In this document: one piece after another, positions 58,401 through 64,000 of the stretch
How the letters are laid out: each line of letters starts with the position of its first letter
Numbering within the stretch: position 1 is the first letter of the stretch
Assembly: GCA_035222895.1 (NCBI GenBank)
Contig: JAVYIG010001589.1
Location: forward strand, 1-64,000
Length of the DNA: 64,000 nucleotides
Reading direction: 5' to 3'
Origin: Strongylocentrotus droebachiensis
Lineage: Eukaryota > Echinodermata > Echinoidea > Camarodonta > Strongylocentrotidae
Notes under the pieces: generated by a model
The model's database searches: none
What the model was told of the DNA's origin: nothing
Seen by the model: only the letters and a program-made list of their open reading frames with translations
Made by a program: the position numbers and the translations under genes

Positions 58401-61400
58401 AAAGTCATATTAATAACATTGTCATGTTAGTCTCAAGAGGCATAGGCATTCTATATAAATAAAAAAAATAGTTATGGGGTTATAGTGGTAAGATGACAAT
58501 TATGTTAATATATCGTCTCCAAAAGAAAACACGCCGCGTTATGTACACATTCACACTGTATTAGGCAGGCCCATAATGATCAAATATTATATGAACTAAA
58601 AACATGAAAAATTGCTGCTATTCACTTTTTTTCAAACTGCAATCTTTATGTATACATTTTGGATACATACTCTACCATCAATATTTCGAAATATGTTTGT
58701 GTACAATAGTAATATACGTTCTTATCATACAGGACACTCATCCGACTTCCGTTTAACAAACCAACATATTTTTGGCCTTTTGGACACCATGGTTCAAACG
58801 TTTGAAATGGTTTACCTGAATATATTAAACACTCTGAAATCATATTTAAAGAAACAAAACATTTATTCTGCCACAAACCTACAAAGAACATAACTGTCCC
58901 GGCCAATTTCATGTTGTGTGCTAATTCACAATTAATTTGTTTTCATTCAATTATCAATTACTGACTTCAATTGCAACAGCCCATCCAAATCCTTTTGGAT
59001 TGAGGCTCGTCGATGGATCCCACAAAGCTGAAGGAAGAGTGGAGGTCTTCTACGATGGATCCTGGGGAACTATCTGTGATAATGGTTGGGATCTACAAGA
59101 CGCGAGGGTTGTCTGCAGAATGCTGGGGTTCAAGGGAGCCTTGGACGCACCTACATCAGCAAGGTTCGGACAGGGATCTGGGGATATACTTCTCGATCTT
59201 GTGGGCTGTGACGGAACTGAGGAGAATCTTGCGGAATGTGTGAATCTTGGGTTAGGTGTCAATTACTGCGGACATGAAGAGGATGGTGGTGCCATCTGTT
59301 ACTCGGGAGGTTAGTGTCTATACTTTCAGTAAATTGATGATATGTGAACTTTTTGAATGATATAGTAAGGCAAAAGAGTGGATCTCTAATCTTTCTGAAA
59401 AAAATTGATGTTCGGCTGCCAATTGAGGGCGTTTGAGTGACATTAGCGCCGGATAGACGCTGTTCTGTCGCTACATGCTAGTTTACACAAGGTGACGAAG
59501 GTCCAGTGAATGAGTGTTCACAACTAAAAAGGGCACTATTGGTGTGATGGTTCTAATATTAAAATATATAATTTAAAGTCTTATTGGCATTATGGATACT
59601 AGCACTAAAGGTTTCCGTATCTCCTCCGGCATGGCAGTCGCTAGTTGGGATGTCTACGATGTAGGGTAAACAGATATATATTAGATGAAACGATTTTAAC
59701 CCCAAAGAAAATTTAATCTAACATAATATTGATTTATTTTGAATGCACTCCCCATGATTTTTGAAAGTTAAACTGTGGCTTTACTGACATAAAGTAAATT
59801 CATTTTCGTTCTAGCTCATCCCAACTCTGAGGGAGTACGGCTCGAGGGTGGATCTAACAGTTCTGAAGGTAGAGTGGAGATCATGTTTAACGGCACCTGG
59901 GGAACAGTTTGCGACGATGAATGGGGTTTGAACGATGCAAAGGTCGTATGCAGAATGCTGGGATTTGGCGACGCCTCAGCTGCACCAGGTGCCTCCCGGT
60001 TTGGCGAGGGTTCCGGTAAAATTCATTTGTCTGTAGTTGGGTGCGACGGTACGGAAGACAATCTCGCAGACTGTGCACATCTAGGGTTCGGAACGCACAG
60101 CTGCCAACAAGGAGAAGGCGCTGGGGTCACGTGCCTCTTAGGAGGTACAATACTTCTATTTTCTGCATATTCAATCCAGTTATCACTTTTCATCTAACGA
60201 TTCATTGGGACCTGATTTATTGACAAATTCTGAACCCAAATTATAAATGAATCGTTTGACAATGACGCTATATATATGGAAAGCTTATTTTTAAAAAGGC
60301 AATACATTTCTCATCGAAATTTATACATTGAATATTCGTGTACCTAACAATGTAATCAATCGTACTAAATACAATTAACCAGTTACGAATCAAAAGCGAG
60401 AAGTAAAGAATAATGATATGACTTCAAAAATAAATCAAATTTCTTTTCGCTCGCCTTCATACAATATTTAAAATCAAATTTGTGATCTTTTGGTGAAAGA
60501 TTGTTTTTTATGCAAATATTTATTGTATAAACTAATAAATGATCGATGACACGCAATTCTACGTCTTTTTTGTTGTAAAATGAAGAAACCTTTTTTATGT
60601 TTGTCATTCATTCTAGTTCGACTTGTCGGTGGAGCCAATAAATATGAAGGAACAGTTGAGATACTACACGAAGGGTCTTGGGGAACTGTATGCGACGATT
60701 CGTGGGACATAGACGACGCTAAGGTTGTGTGTAGACAGTTAGGATTTCATGGGGCTTTAGCTGCTCTACACGAAGCAAGATTTGGCCAAGGTACTGGTGA
60801 AGTCTTGCTCGAAGGTGTTCAGTGCAATGGGACAGAAGCCAGCCTCACAGACTGCAATCATAAAGGGATACGAGAACACAATTGCGGTCACAAAGAAGAT
60901 GCCGGCGTTTCATGCATGCGTGCAGGTTATCAAGGTAAACACCACTTCTGCACATAGCATTAATAACAATATTTTGACCAAGGCTGGTGCATCTACTGGG
61001 TGCTCCTAATTACACTACATCATAGTGAAGAAAAACAGCTTTCACGAACTGTCTCTGCAGTCAAACAATTCCCAGCATGGAATTTCTTAATCAAAATTTG
61101 AATTCTCTTAATAAAAAAATTATGAATGTTGTTATGTATTCATGCTTTATTATAATTCTCTACAACAGTTTCACTTTCATATCTTTGTAACATAAACACC
61201 CTATAGCGCATGCCTTGATCTAGTTTCCGTATATATTTTAGAAAATATAAATTTTGAAATGTTTACATTTTTTATTAGATTGATGTTTAACCTCTTGGTT
61301 TTGAAATGATGATTATATTTTTCTCTTCAAAGATTTGACTCCTAATTCCGTTTCTGTCACTTCTGATGTTACAAAACTTCCTACTGACTATCGGATGCCA

Positions 61401-62135
61401 GCTGCTGACGTCACTACAGTAGTATTGTCTAGTACGCAGAACATTTCCCTTAATCAGATAAACCCAACTAATATTGAAGAGCTGAACTTGACTACAGAAC
61501 CAAGTGTGATGCCAAATCTTCCAAAGATGTTTCTAATTGGGCTTTGCGTTTTATTCTTTACTATCATTCTGATATTGTCTTGCGGGTGCAGTATTCAAAG
61601 AATTAGAAGGATTTATAGTAGACGGGCTGAGGACGATGTAAACACCGATATTTATATGGACGTGGCAGATATTGGCTCAATGCAAGCTCTTTCGCTAAAC
61701 CCAGCTTATCAAGGTCTGAACGCTCCACCTCGGTTACCGAATAGACAAAAAACCAGTCTGCTTCATCATGATTATGAATCAAATATAGCAACGGATGGTG
61801 ACGGAAAAGTCGATTTGAATCTCCCGCAATACATCAAGAAAGGAGAACCACATGAATACATGGACATGAATACAGATTATGAAACACCTGACAATGAAAA
61901 TGATTATCTCGATGGATATATCCTTCCGACCAAGGATGCATTATTGGATGATGGAACGGCACTAAAGGTTGATCCAGTTCGCAACGATAAATCGAATAAA
62001 CATGAGTACATCGACATGAAAACTGTTTACCAAACGCCCTCAGCGGGGAAAGATGTAGACCTTGATGAATATATTCTCCCGTGTGAGGACAGCTCCCACA
62101 CTGACCCGAGCGCAAACGGTGAAAAACCCCAATAA
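34383..62135 (+). CDS. SRCR-domain transmembrane receptor (gene model)
   Basis: Model: exons 34383-34473, 58980-59309, 59815-60144, 60617-60934 and 61333-62135, all joined in phase 1, giving 623 residues. Layout: signal peptide, three group A SRCR domains (six cysteines each), a Ser/Thr-rich stalk with NIS and NLT sequons, a transmembrane helix at about 422-444, and a 179-residue cytoplasmic tail with many tyrosines. SRCR domains bind microbial or endogenous ligands, often through a metal site, and echinoderms have many such receptors on coelomocytes. A recognition and signalling role is therefore inferred. Seven more SRCR units (38668-42807) have acceptors of the right phase but no GT donor. 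Two further exons are decayed. The weakest part is the link across 24 kb from the signal exon to 58980. It rests on phase, strand and the lack of another signal exon. Confidence 0.7.
34474..38440 (+). other. Long first intron of the SRCR locus
   Basis: About 4 kb of AT-rich sequence with no exon I can support. Notable parts are a short inverted motif around gtgtttaa/ttaaacac (35040-35110), an aaacctg..accacctg repeat fragment at 37960-38010, and G-runs at 38155-38182. Confidence 0.6.
38634..39032 (+). CDS. SRCR array unit 1
   Basis: From the acceptor caaag at 38667 the exon reads EVRLVNGSSEAEGRVEVLY and one complete six-cysteine SRCR domain up to CYSG (38979). The GT donor found in related exons is replaced by AT, so the frame continues DRSCLSKPQVRVESVIL and stops. 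An in-frame ATG lies 34 bases before the exon start and would add MSLSFLLFF. Either a terminal exon, a mini-gene or a decaying exon. Confidence 0.6.
   Translation: MSLSFLLFFLKEVRLVNGSSEAEGRVEVLYDGSWGTVCSLSGWNLLAARVVCIMLGYDGALEAPGSARFGQGTGDILYVSCAGTEDSLAGCYLDLEYGATYCRHSKDVGAVCYSGDRSCLSKPQVRVESVIL
39272..39670 (+). CDS. SRCR array unit 2
   Basis: The exon starts at 39306 with DVKLVNGFNKAEGRVEVLY. The domain is intact with six cysteines. The tail after CYSG is DISCSSKPRVRVGSVIL and stop. Same lost donor and upstream ATG as unit 1. Confidence 0.6.
   Translation: MPLSFLLFFHQDVKLVNGFNKAEGRVEVLYNGSWGTVCSLSGWNLLAARVVCRILGFDGALEAPGSARFGQGTGDILYVSCTGTEDSLAGCYLDLEYGASYCRHDDDVGAVCYSGDISCSSKPRVRVGSVIL
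39921..40337 (+). CDS. SRCR array unit 3
   Basis: The exon starts at 39955 with DLKLVNGSNKAEG. Differences from the other units include GALKAPGS, YVNCVGTED and CYLNLEYG. The tail is DRSCLSEPRVRVGSVMLNY, slightly longer because the usual stop has shifted. Confidence 0.6.
   Translation: MPLSFLLFFNQDLKLVNGSNKAEGRVEVLYDGSWGTVCSLSGWNLLAARVVCRILGFDGALKAPGSARFGQGTGDILYVNCVGTEDSLAGCYLNLEYGASYCRHDEDVGAVCYSGDRSCLSEPRVRVGSVMLNYFLFH
40492..40890 (+). CDS. SRCR array unit 4
   Basis: The exon starts at 40526 with DVKLVNGSNKAEG and contains CIMLGYDGALEAPGS like unit 1. The tail is DRSCLSKPQVRVGSVIL and stop. This mix of unit-1-like and unit-2-like segments suggests exchange between copies. Confidence 0.6.
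   Translation: MSLSFFVFSHQDVKLVNGSNKAEGRVEVLYNGSWGTVCSLSGWNLLAARVVCIMLGYDGALEAPGSARFGQGTGDILYVSCTGTEDSLAGCYLDLEYGASYCRHDEDVGAVCYSGDRSCLSKPQVRVGSVIL
41117..41578 (+). CDS. SRCR array unit 5
   Basis: The exon starts at 41151 with EVRLEDGSNEAEG. The SRCR domain is intact. A small insertion after GSVI changes the frame, so the tail is longer and ends at 41578. Confidence 0.6.
   Translation: MPLSFVLFFLKEVRLEDGSNEAEGRVEVLYNGSWGTVCSLSGWNLLAARVVCRILGFDGALEAPGSARFGQGTGDILYVSCAGTEESLAGCFLDLEYGASYCRHSKDVGAVCYSGDRSCLSKPQVRVGSVIIYCNIPFPFKVFQYKGVFHNPL
41828..42226 (+). CDS. SRCR array unit 6
   Basis: The exon starts at 41862 with EVRLVNGSSEAEG. The SRCR domain is intact and the tail is DRSSLSKPRVRVGSVIL, with the tail cysteine changed to serine. 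Confidence 0.6.
   Translation: MSLSFLLFFHQEVRLVNGSSEAEGRVEVLYNGSWGTVCSLSGWNLLAARVVCRILGFDGALEAPGSARFGQGTGDILYVSCTGTEESLAGCYLDLEYGASYCRHDEDVGAVCYSGDRSSLSKPRVRVGSVIL
42442..42807 (+). CDS. SRCR array unit 7, tail interrupted by an insertion
   Basis: The exon starts at 42476 with DVKLVNGSNKAEG. The domain is intact to CYSGDRSCLS, where a foreign GC-rich segment supplies TAA. The rest of the unit tail (gagtaggatcggtcat...) resumes at about 43337 and continues to about 43480 with the same flank as unit 3. Confidence 0.6.
   Translation: MPLSFLLFFNQDVKLVNGSNKAEGRVEVLYDGSWGTVCSFSGWNLLAARVVCRILGFDGALEAPGSARFGQGTGDILYVSCTGTEDSLAGCYLDLEYGASYCRHSKDVGAVCYSGDRSCLS
42805..43336. mobile_element. GC-rich foldback insertion in SRCR unit 7
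   Basis: About 530 bases of strikingly GC-rich sequence split the unit between ttatct and cgagtagg. agcctgctcg at 42847 has its reverse complement cgagcaggct at 42902 and again at the right end (43327-43336). The interior is full of ggccgcc/gaccga variants. No protein is recognised in it. A nonautonomous transposon is the simplest reading. Confidence 0.7.
45608..45991. mobile_element. TIR element, about 385 bp
   Basis: The left end gcttgttcagatagagtgcg, then gttaaccgtcgcc, is imperfectly mirrored by ggcgatttaccgcg and tcatatctgagcattaagc at the right end. Both arms continue into A or T runs. A similar ttcagatatgac...aaaccgc pattern lies at 575-755, close to NOMO exon 19. Confidence 0.55.
47978..48651. 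mobile_element. hAT-like nonautonomous element
   Basis: The ends are cagcgtttttcaacc and ggttgaaaaacactg. The CAG.G.TT.TCAACC pattern is typical of hAT terminal repeats. The flanking 8-mers gcgtagtc and ccctagtc agree at six of eight positions, fitting the 8-bp target duplication of hAT elements. There is no transposase inside. Confidence 0.7.
51237..51541 (+). pseudogene. Decayed SRCR exon
   Basis: After an aaccaag acceptor, pieces of an SRCR exon are recognisable: cttcgtcaattg, gcaagggtagtttgcag, gaggtttttggcag, and a final gatacgggtgccgt..tgttactcaggg|ggtatg that still has a GT donor. Frames break several times and stops appear (TGA near 51302, TAA near 51369). Confidence 0.75.
51815..51950. 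repeat. Two-copy tandem repeat, period about 66 bp
   Basis: gtgttactgttgttgttgta, tttgttcttattatatt and a tata-rich end occur at 51818 and again at 51884. Confidence 0.8.
52286..52616 (+). pseudogene. Decayed SRCR exon, same type as 58980
   Basis: After a cattcag acceptor it reads AHPNPFEVRPVNGSSDAEG, then ICSNGWDLRDAREVCRML, RFGQGS and RCDGTEDN. A TAA then interrupts, followed by ADCGHRGIG, a TAG and a degenerate end with no clear donor. The AHPNPF start is shared with the intact exon at 58980, so the two are duplicates. Confidence 0.85.
52870..55270 (+). mobile_element. Degenerate Ty3/gypsy LTR retrotransposon (gag-pol remains)
   Basis: The order is a gag region (SSLRDLALNCEFDNYRDDFI, about 53265-53330), a CCHC-like knuckle remnant (CRKKGHITLKC, about 53620-53655), a broken protease region, then RT at 54279-54575 (VDLRNVSKV, FSFLDLASAYHQLLL). 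After stops come LDDVVVYS, QKCQFNLSQIRYLGHIVS and SFLGLASYYSRFF, then an RNase H start with ATDASAYD (about 55060). Integrase is absent. A purine tract, aaaggagggga (about 55252-55262), just before ttttgttag may mark the 3' LTR, though I could not pair it with a 5' LTR. Many stops: inactive. Confidence 0.8.
56130..58900 (+). mobile_element. Degenerate LINE, plus strand, interrupted by a TIR element
   Basis: The endonuclease shows as VVYRPPNNV (about 56262), IMGDLNIDL (about 56360), LINKPTRITN and SNHLPIVTI (about 56550). After a gap, DPNDVANEFNKYFNNIG (about 57450), LKCSRFNGFDELIVPLLKQ (about 57620), FLGVTIDSN (about 58360) and NGLPEYIKHS (about 58805) mark the RT and C-terminus. Frameshifts and stops occur throughout, and the YxDD region is not recognisable. 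It ends only about 80 bases before the SRCR acceptor at 58979. Confidence 0.75.
57015..57438. mobile_element. TIR element plus retroelement tail nested in the LINE
   Basis: gggtggtattc at 57015-57025 is mirrored by gaataccaccc at 57325-57335, and att flanks both ends. Directly after it, cctaataagcgctatataag and (tta)n at 57395-57438 form a SINE/LINE-type tail. LINE coding similarity stops at WKKKDTLNNI before this block and resumes after it. Confidence 0.65.
58980..59309 (+). CDS. SRCR receptor exon 2 (SRCR domain 1)
   Basis: Acceptor gcaacag, donor ggag|gttagt, phase 1 at both ends. It encodes AHPNPFGLRLVDGSHKAEG and a full six-cysteine domain with TICDNGWDLQDARVVC and RFGQGSGDILLDLVGC, ending CYSGG. 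The acidic D in CDN and D in QDA are kept, unlike in the array units. Confidence 0.92.
59310..59814 (+). other. Intron 2 of the SRCR receptor
   Basis: About 500 bases between two certain exons. I see no repeat or further exon in it. Confidence 0.8.
59815..60144 (+). CDS. SRCR receptor exon 3 (SRCR domain 2)
   Basis: Acceptor ttctag, donor ggag|gtacaa, 330 bases, phase 1-1. It encodes AHPNSEGVRLEGGSNSSEG and a domain with TVCDDEWGLNDAKVVC and RFGEGSGKIHLSVVGC, six cysteines. It keeps the CDD acidic pair of canonical metal-binding SRCR domains. Confidence 0.93.
60145..60616 (+). other. Intron 3 of the SRCR receptor
   Basis: About 470 bases of AT-rich sequence with nothing recognisable beyond splice signals. 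Confidence 0.8.
60617..60934 (+). CDS. SRCR receptor exon 4 (SRCR domain 3)
   Basis: Acceptor ttctag, donor caag|gtaaac, 318 bases, phase 1-1. It encodes VRLVGGANKYEGTVEI and a domain with TVCDDSWDIDDAKVVC and RFGQGTGEVLLEGVQC, six cysteines, ending CMRAGYQG. It lacks the AHPN leader of the two preceding exons. Confidence 0.93.
61333..62135 (+). CDS. SRCR receptor last exon (stalk, transmembrane helix, tyrosine-rich tail)
   Basis: The acceptor cttcaaag joins in phase 1. Residues 357-421 form a Thr/Ser-rich stalk with sequons at N393 and N408. MFLIGLCVLFFTIILILS (422-439) and following residues form the membrane helix, and a basic QRIRRIYSRR stop-transfer segment follows. The cytoplasmic tail has NPAY (479-482), Y464, Y504 and Y523. 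It also carries two copies of a module HEY(M/I)DM..Y(E/Q)TP...LD(G/E)YILP at 530-558 and 580-609, including YMDM and YIDM (YxxM). YxxM is the classic p85/PI3K SH2 site and NPxY a PTB or endocytic site. Use here is inference. A possible ATTAAA poly(A) signal lies at 62192. Confidence 0.9.
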
Positions 62136-64000
62136 CCAGGGCAATATTGATAAAGAGGCACCTTAAACAACTGTTGACATTTCGAGTTTAAATTAAAGAC
62201 TAGAGGCTGCCTTAACTCTTATCATGCCACAAGGCTAATCCCCATTGTGCTAAGCCCCAAATCCCCAAGTGCCAAATTGAGAAAATCTGATAAACGCGAT
62301 GGTTCTATGAATAGCGCGTGCAAAACACACAGCACACTACAATAAGCATGAACAATAACTGCTACTACGAATGTGTGCAAGCACGCACATGGCAGCATAG
62401 CAATGGCTTTCTTGCACTTTACAAAGCACTTTAACGATAGCGTGCATGCAGCCTTATGGCAGGCTATGAGTTAAATCGACACCTGGCTCAGGGTGAAACC
62501 ATGAATATATGGACATTAATACTGTAGGTAAAATATACATAACATAATAATCTAAAAGAATGTGACACTTATGAGTTGTTGCTAATGCACTTATCTGTAA
62601 TGCACTTATCCGTAATGTGTTATGATGTACATTAATGTGATAAAACAAAAGCCTATCGAATGAGAGCCTTATTTTAATGATATCAAATCACGACGGTCAA
62701 AACTAGTTTTCCTCTCCAGTACGACGAAAACTGAACGTAATGTCATATCTAATTATAGATGGAGGTCATAGGTTCTGCAAGTAAAATATAATTCCTCCTG
62801 AGTTCAATACGGTCTTAATGATAATTAATGCGGATTCTATTACCGTTCACACGCAACTCTAAAAAAAAAAATCATGTTTAAAGTAAATGGACATGTACAA
62901 TGATTAGATTCATATTCAAACCAATGATCGAAACGAAGTTGTAGATCAAAAACTGTCTGACAAATATAGGTTTTCTCTCCACTGCGTAATATCATTCAAC
63001 ACCAAATTACGGACCTACATTTAACTTACATACAATTTAATTATCATGTACTATGTAATTTTTCCTCTTTATGATACAAGAAATAATCGTATCCGAAAGA
63101 TGGTAATTGACAAATGTATTTGCTCGACCAAGTAAGAGCACAAGTTAGATATTATAAGCACTGTACAAAAATAGAAACAAATGGGATCTACAAATCATAT
63201 TGCTTTCCTTCAATGGTTATAGATGTATTATAGCAAATTACTTTAATATTGACTGTACTCTATTGACTCTAGCATCACTTTAAGCCTAATGAATTATGTA
63301 CAAAAAAAAGGATGTATACAGATGATTCAAATGCAAGTCCCTTCTACACATCTAAATGTAAACTATTTTCACAATACTTGTATTTATCCTAACGATAATG
63401 AAAGGGATAACAAGTCAGGTTTAACGTCGCAGCTAAATATACTTATCTTGCTTTCAAAATAACAGTTCTTGCTCCTCAGCACTATGTTTCTTTCTGTTGT
63501 TTGTTGTATTTGTTAGTGATTATTCTATTGACTACAAAGGTGTCGCGTGACACTCGATATATTGTTATAACGTCCACGACTATGCAATATAACAACCTTT
63601 TAAACACGATATAACGCATACAAAGAATAACCATCTGCGCACCTCTTTTCCCTGCTACCCTCATGTATTCGATTGTTTGAGCAGCGCGAATGGACACCCT
63701 CGGTTTGTTTTCCTTAAAACTTTACGATCTCACGAGCAAAAGCACAACATAAAACAATGGGCTGTATAATTAAATATCGGCGATTTAGTATGGATAATCA
63801 ACACAAATAATGAAGGTACATATAATGATTTGGGCAAAAAAACCACTCCACTCGATATACAAATGTCAAAGTGAGCGGACGACTCTCACAGACGTCAATA
63901 CACACCACATAAATAACAGCGATCACTGGATAAAACTGGAGCAATTAATCTCCTGTATATTACAAAAAGTAAGTACAACAATAAAAGGGATCGTCGAAAG
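62136..64000. other. 3' flank of the SRCR gene, no further gene seen
   Basis: It contains the SRCR 3' UTR (candidate ATTAAA at 62192-62197) and then AT-rich sequence without convincing coding frames or named repeats. Confidence 0.6.

Noticed and set aside
63482-63697. Minus-strand 71-codon frame at the right end
   Set aside because: Short, without motifs or splice support.

Overview
This is eukaryotic, animal-type DNA: AT-rich, with spliced genes and long introns, tRNA-derived SINEs, degenerate LINE and Ty3/gypsy copies, and many short inverted-repeat elements. A NOMO protein very like the vertebrate one, together with a multi-copy SRCR locus, points to an invertebrate deuterostome. A sea urchin or other echinoderm is my best guess. 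That is inference, because no species-specific marker is visible.

Left third (about 0.8-25.5 kb, minus strand): a NOMO (nodal modulator) gene. Nineteen coding exons can be placed with GT/AG borders, and the reading phase is consistent through exon 18. They run from the signal-peptide exon at 25546 down to 775, and the C-terminal third lies beyond the left edge. NOMO is an ER membrane subunit of the translocon-associated BOS complex (NCLN-TMEM147-NOMO). Its introns hold two opposed SINEs of one family, a third SINE, several TIR elements and a partial pseudo-duplicate of exon 14. The 8.4-kb intron 18 contains a complete gene on the opposite strand: a 402-aa RING-finger protein with a propeller-like C-terminus, probably an E3 ubiquitin ligase (5292-6500).

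Middle (25.5-34.1 kb): no host gene seen. It holds low-complexity C/G and CT tracts, a degenerate minus-strand LINE with APE endonuclease and reverse transcriptase remains, and a four-copy satellite of about 220 bp.

Right half (34.4-62.1 kb, plus strand): a scavenger-receptor cysteine-rich (SRCR) receptor locus. A signal-peptide exon (34383) joins in phase to three intact SRCR exons, then a last exon with a stalk, one transmembrane helix and a cytoplasmic tail with a duplicated tyrosine module. This five-exon model gives 623 aa. Between the signal exon and the intact exons lies a head-to-tail array of seven near-identical SRCR units (38.6-42.8 kb). Each unit keeps an acceptor in the right phase but has AT where the homologous exons have a GT donor, so each reads into a short conserved tail and stop. 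The last unit is broken by a GC-rich insertion. Two further SRCR exons are decayed, and a gypsy element and a LINE fill the gap before the functional exons.

The most interesting parts are the donor-less SRCR array, the receptor tail with repeated YxxM-containing modules, and the apparent frameshifts in NOMO exon 19. Family assignments come from recalled family sequences and motifs, and no search was run.
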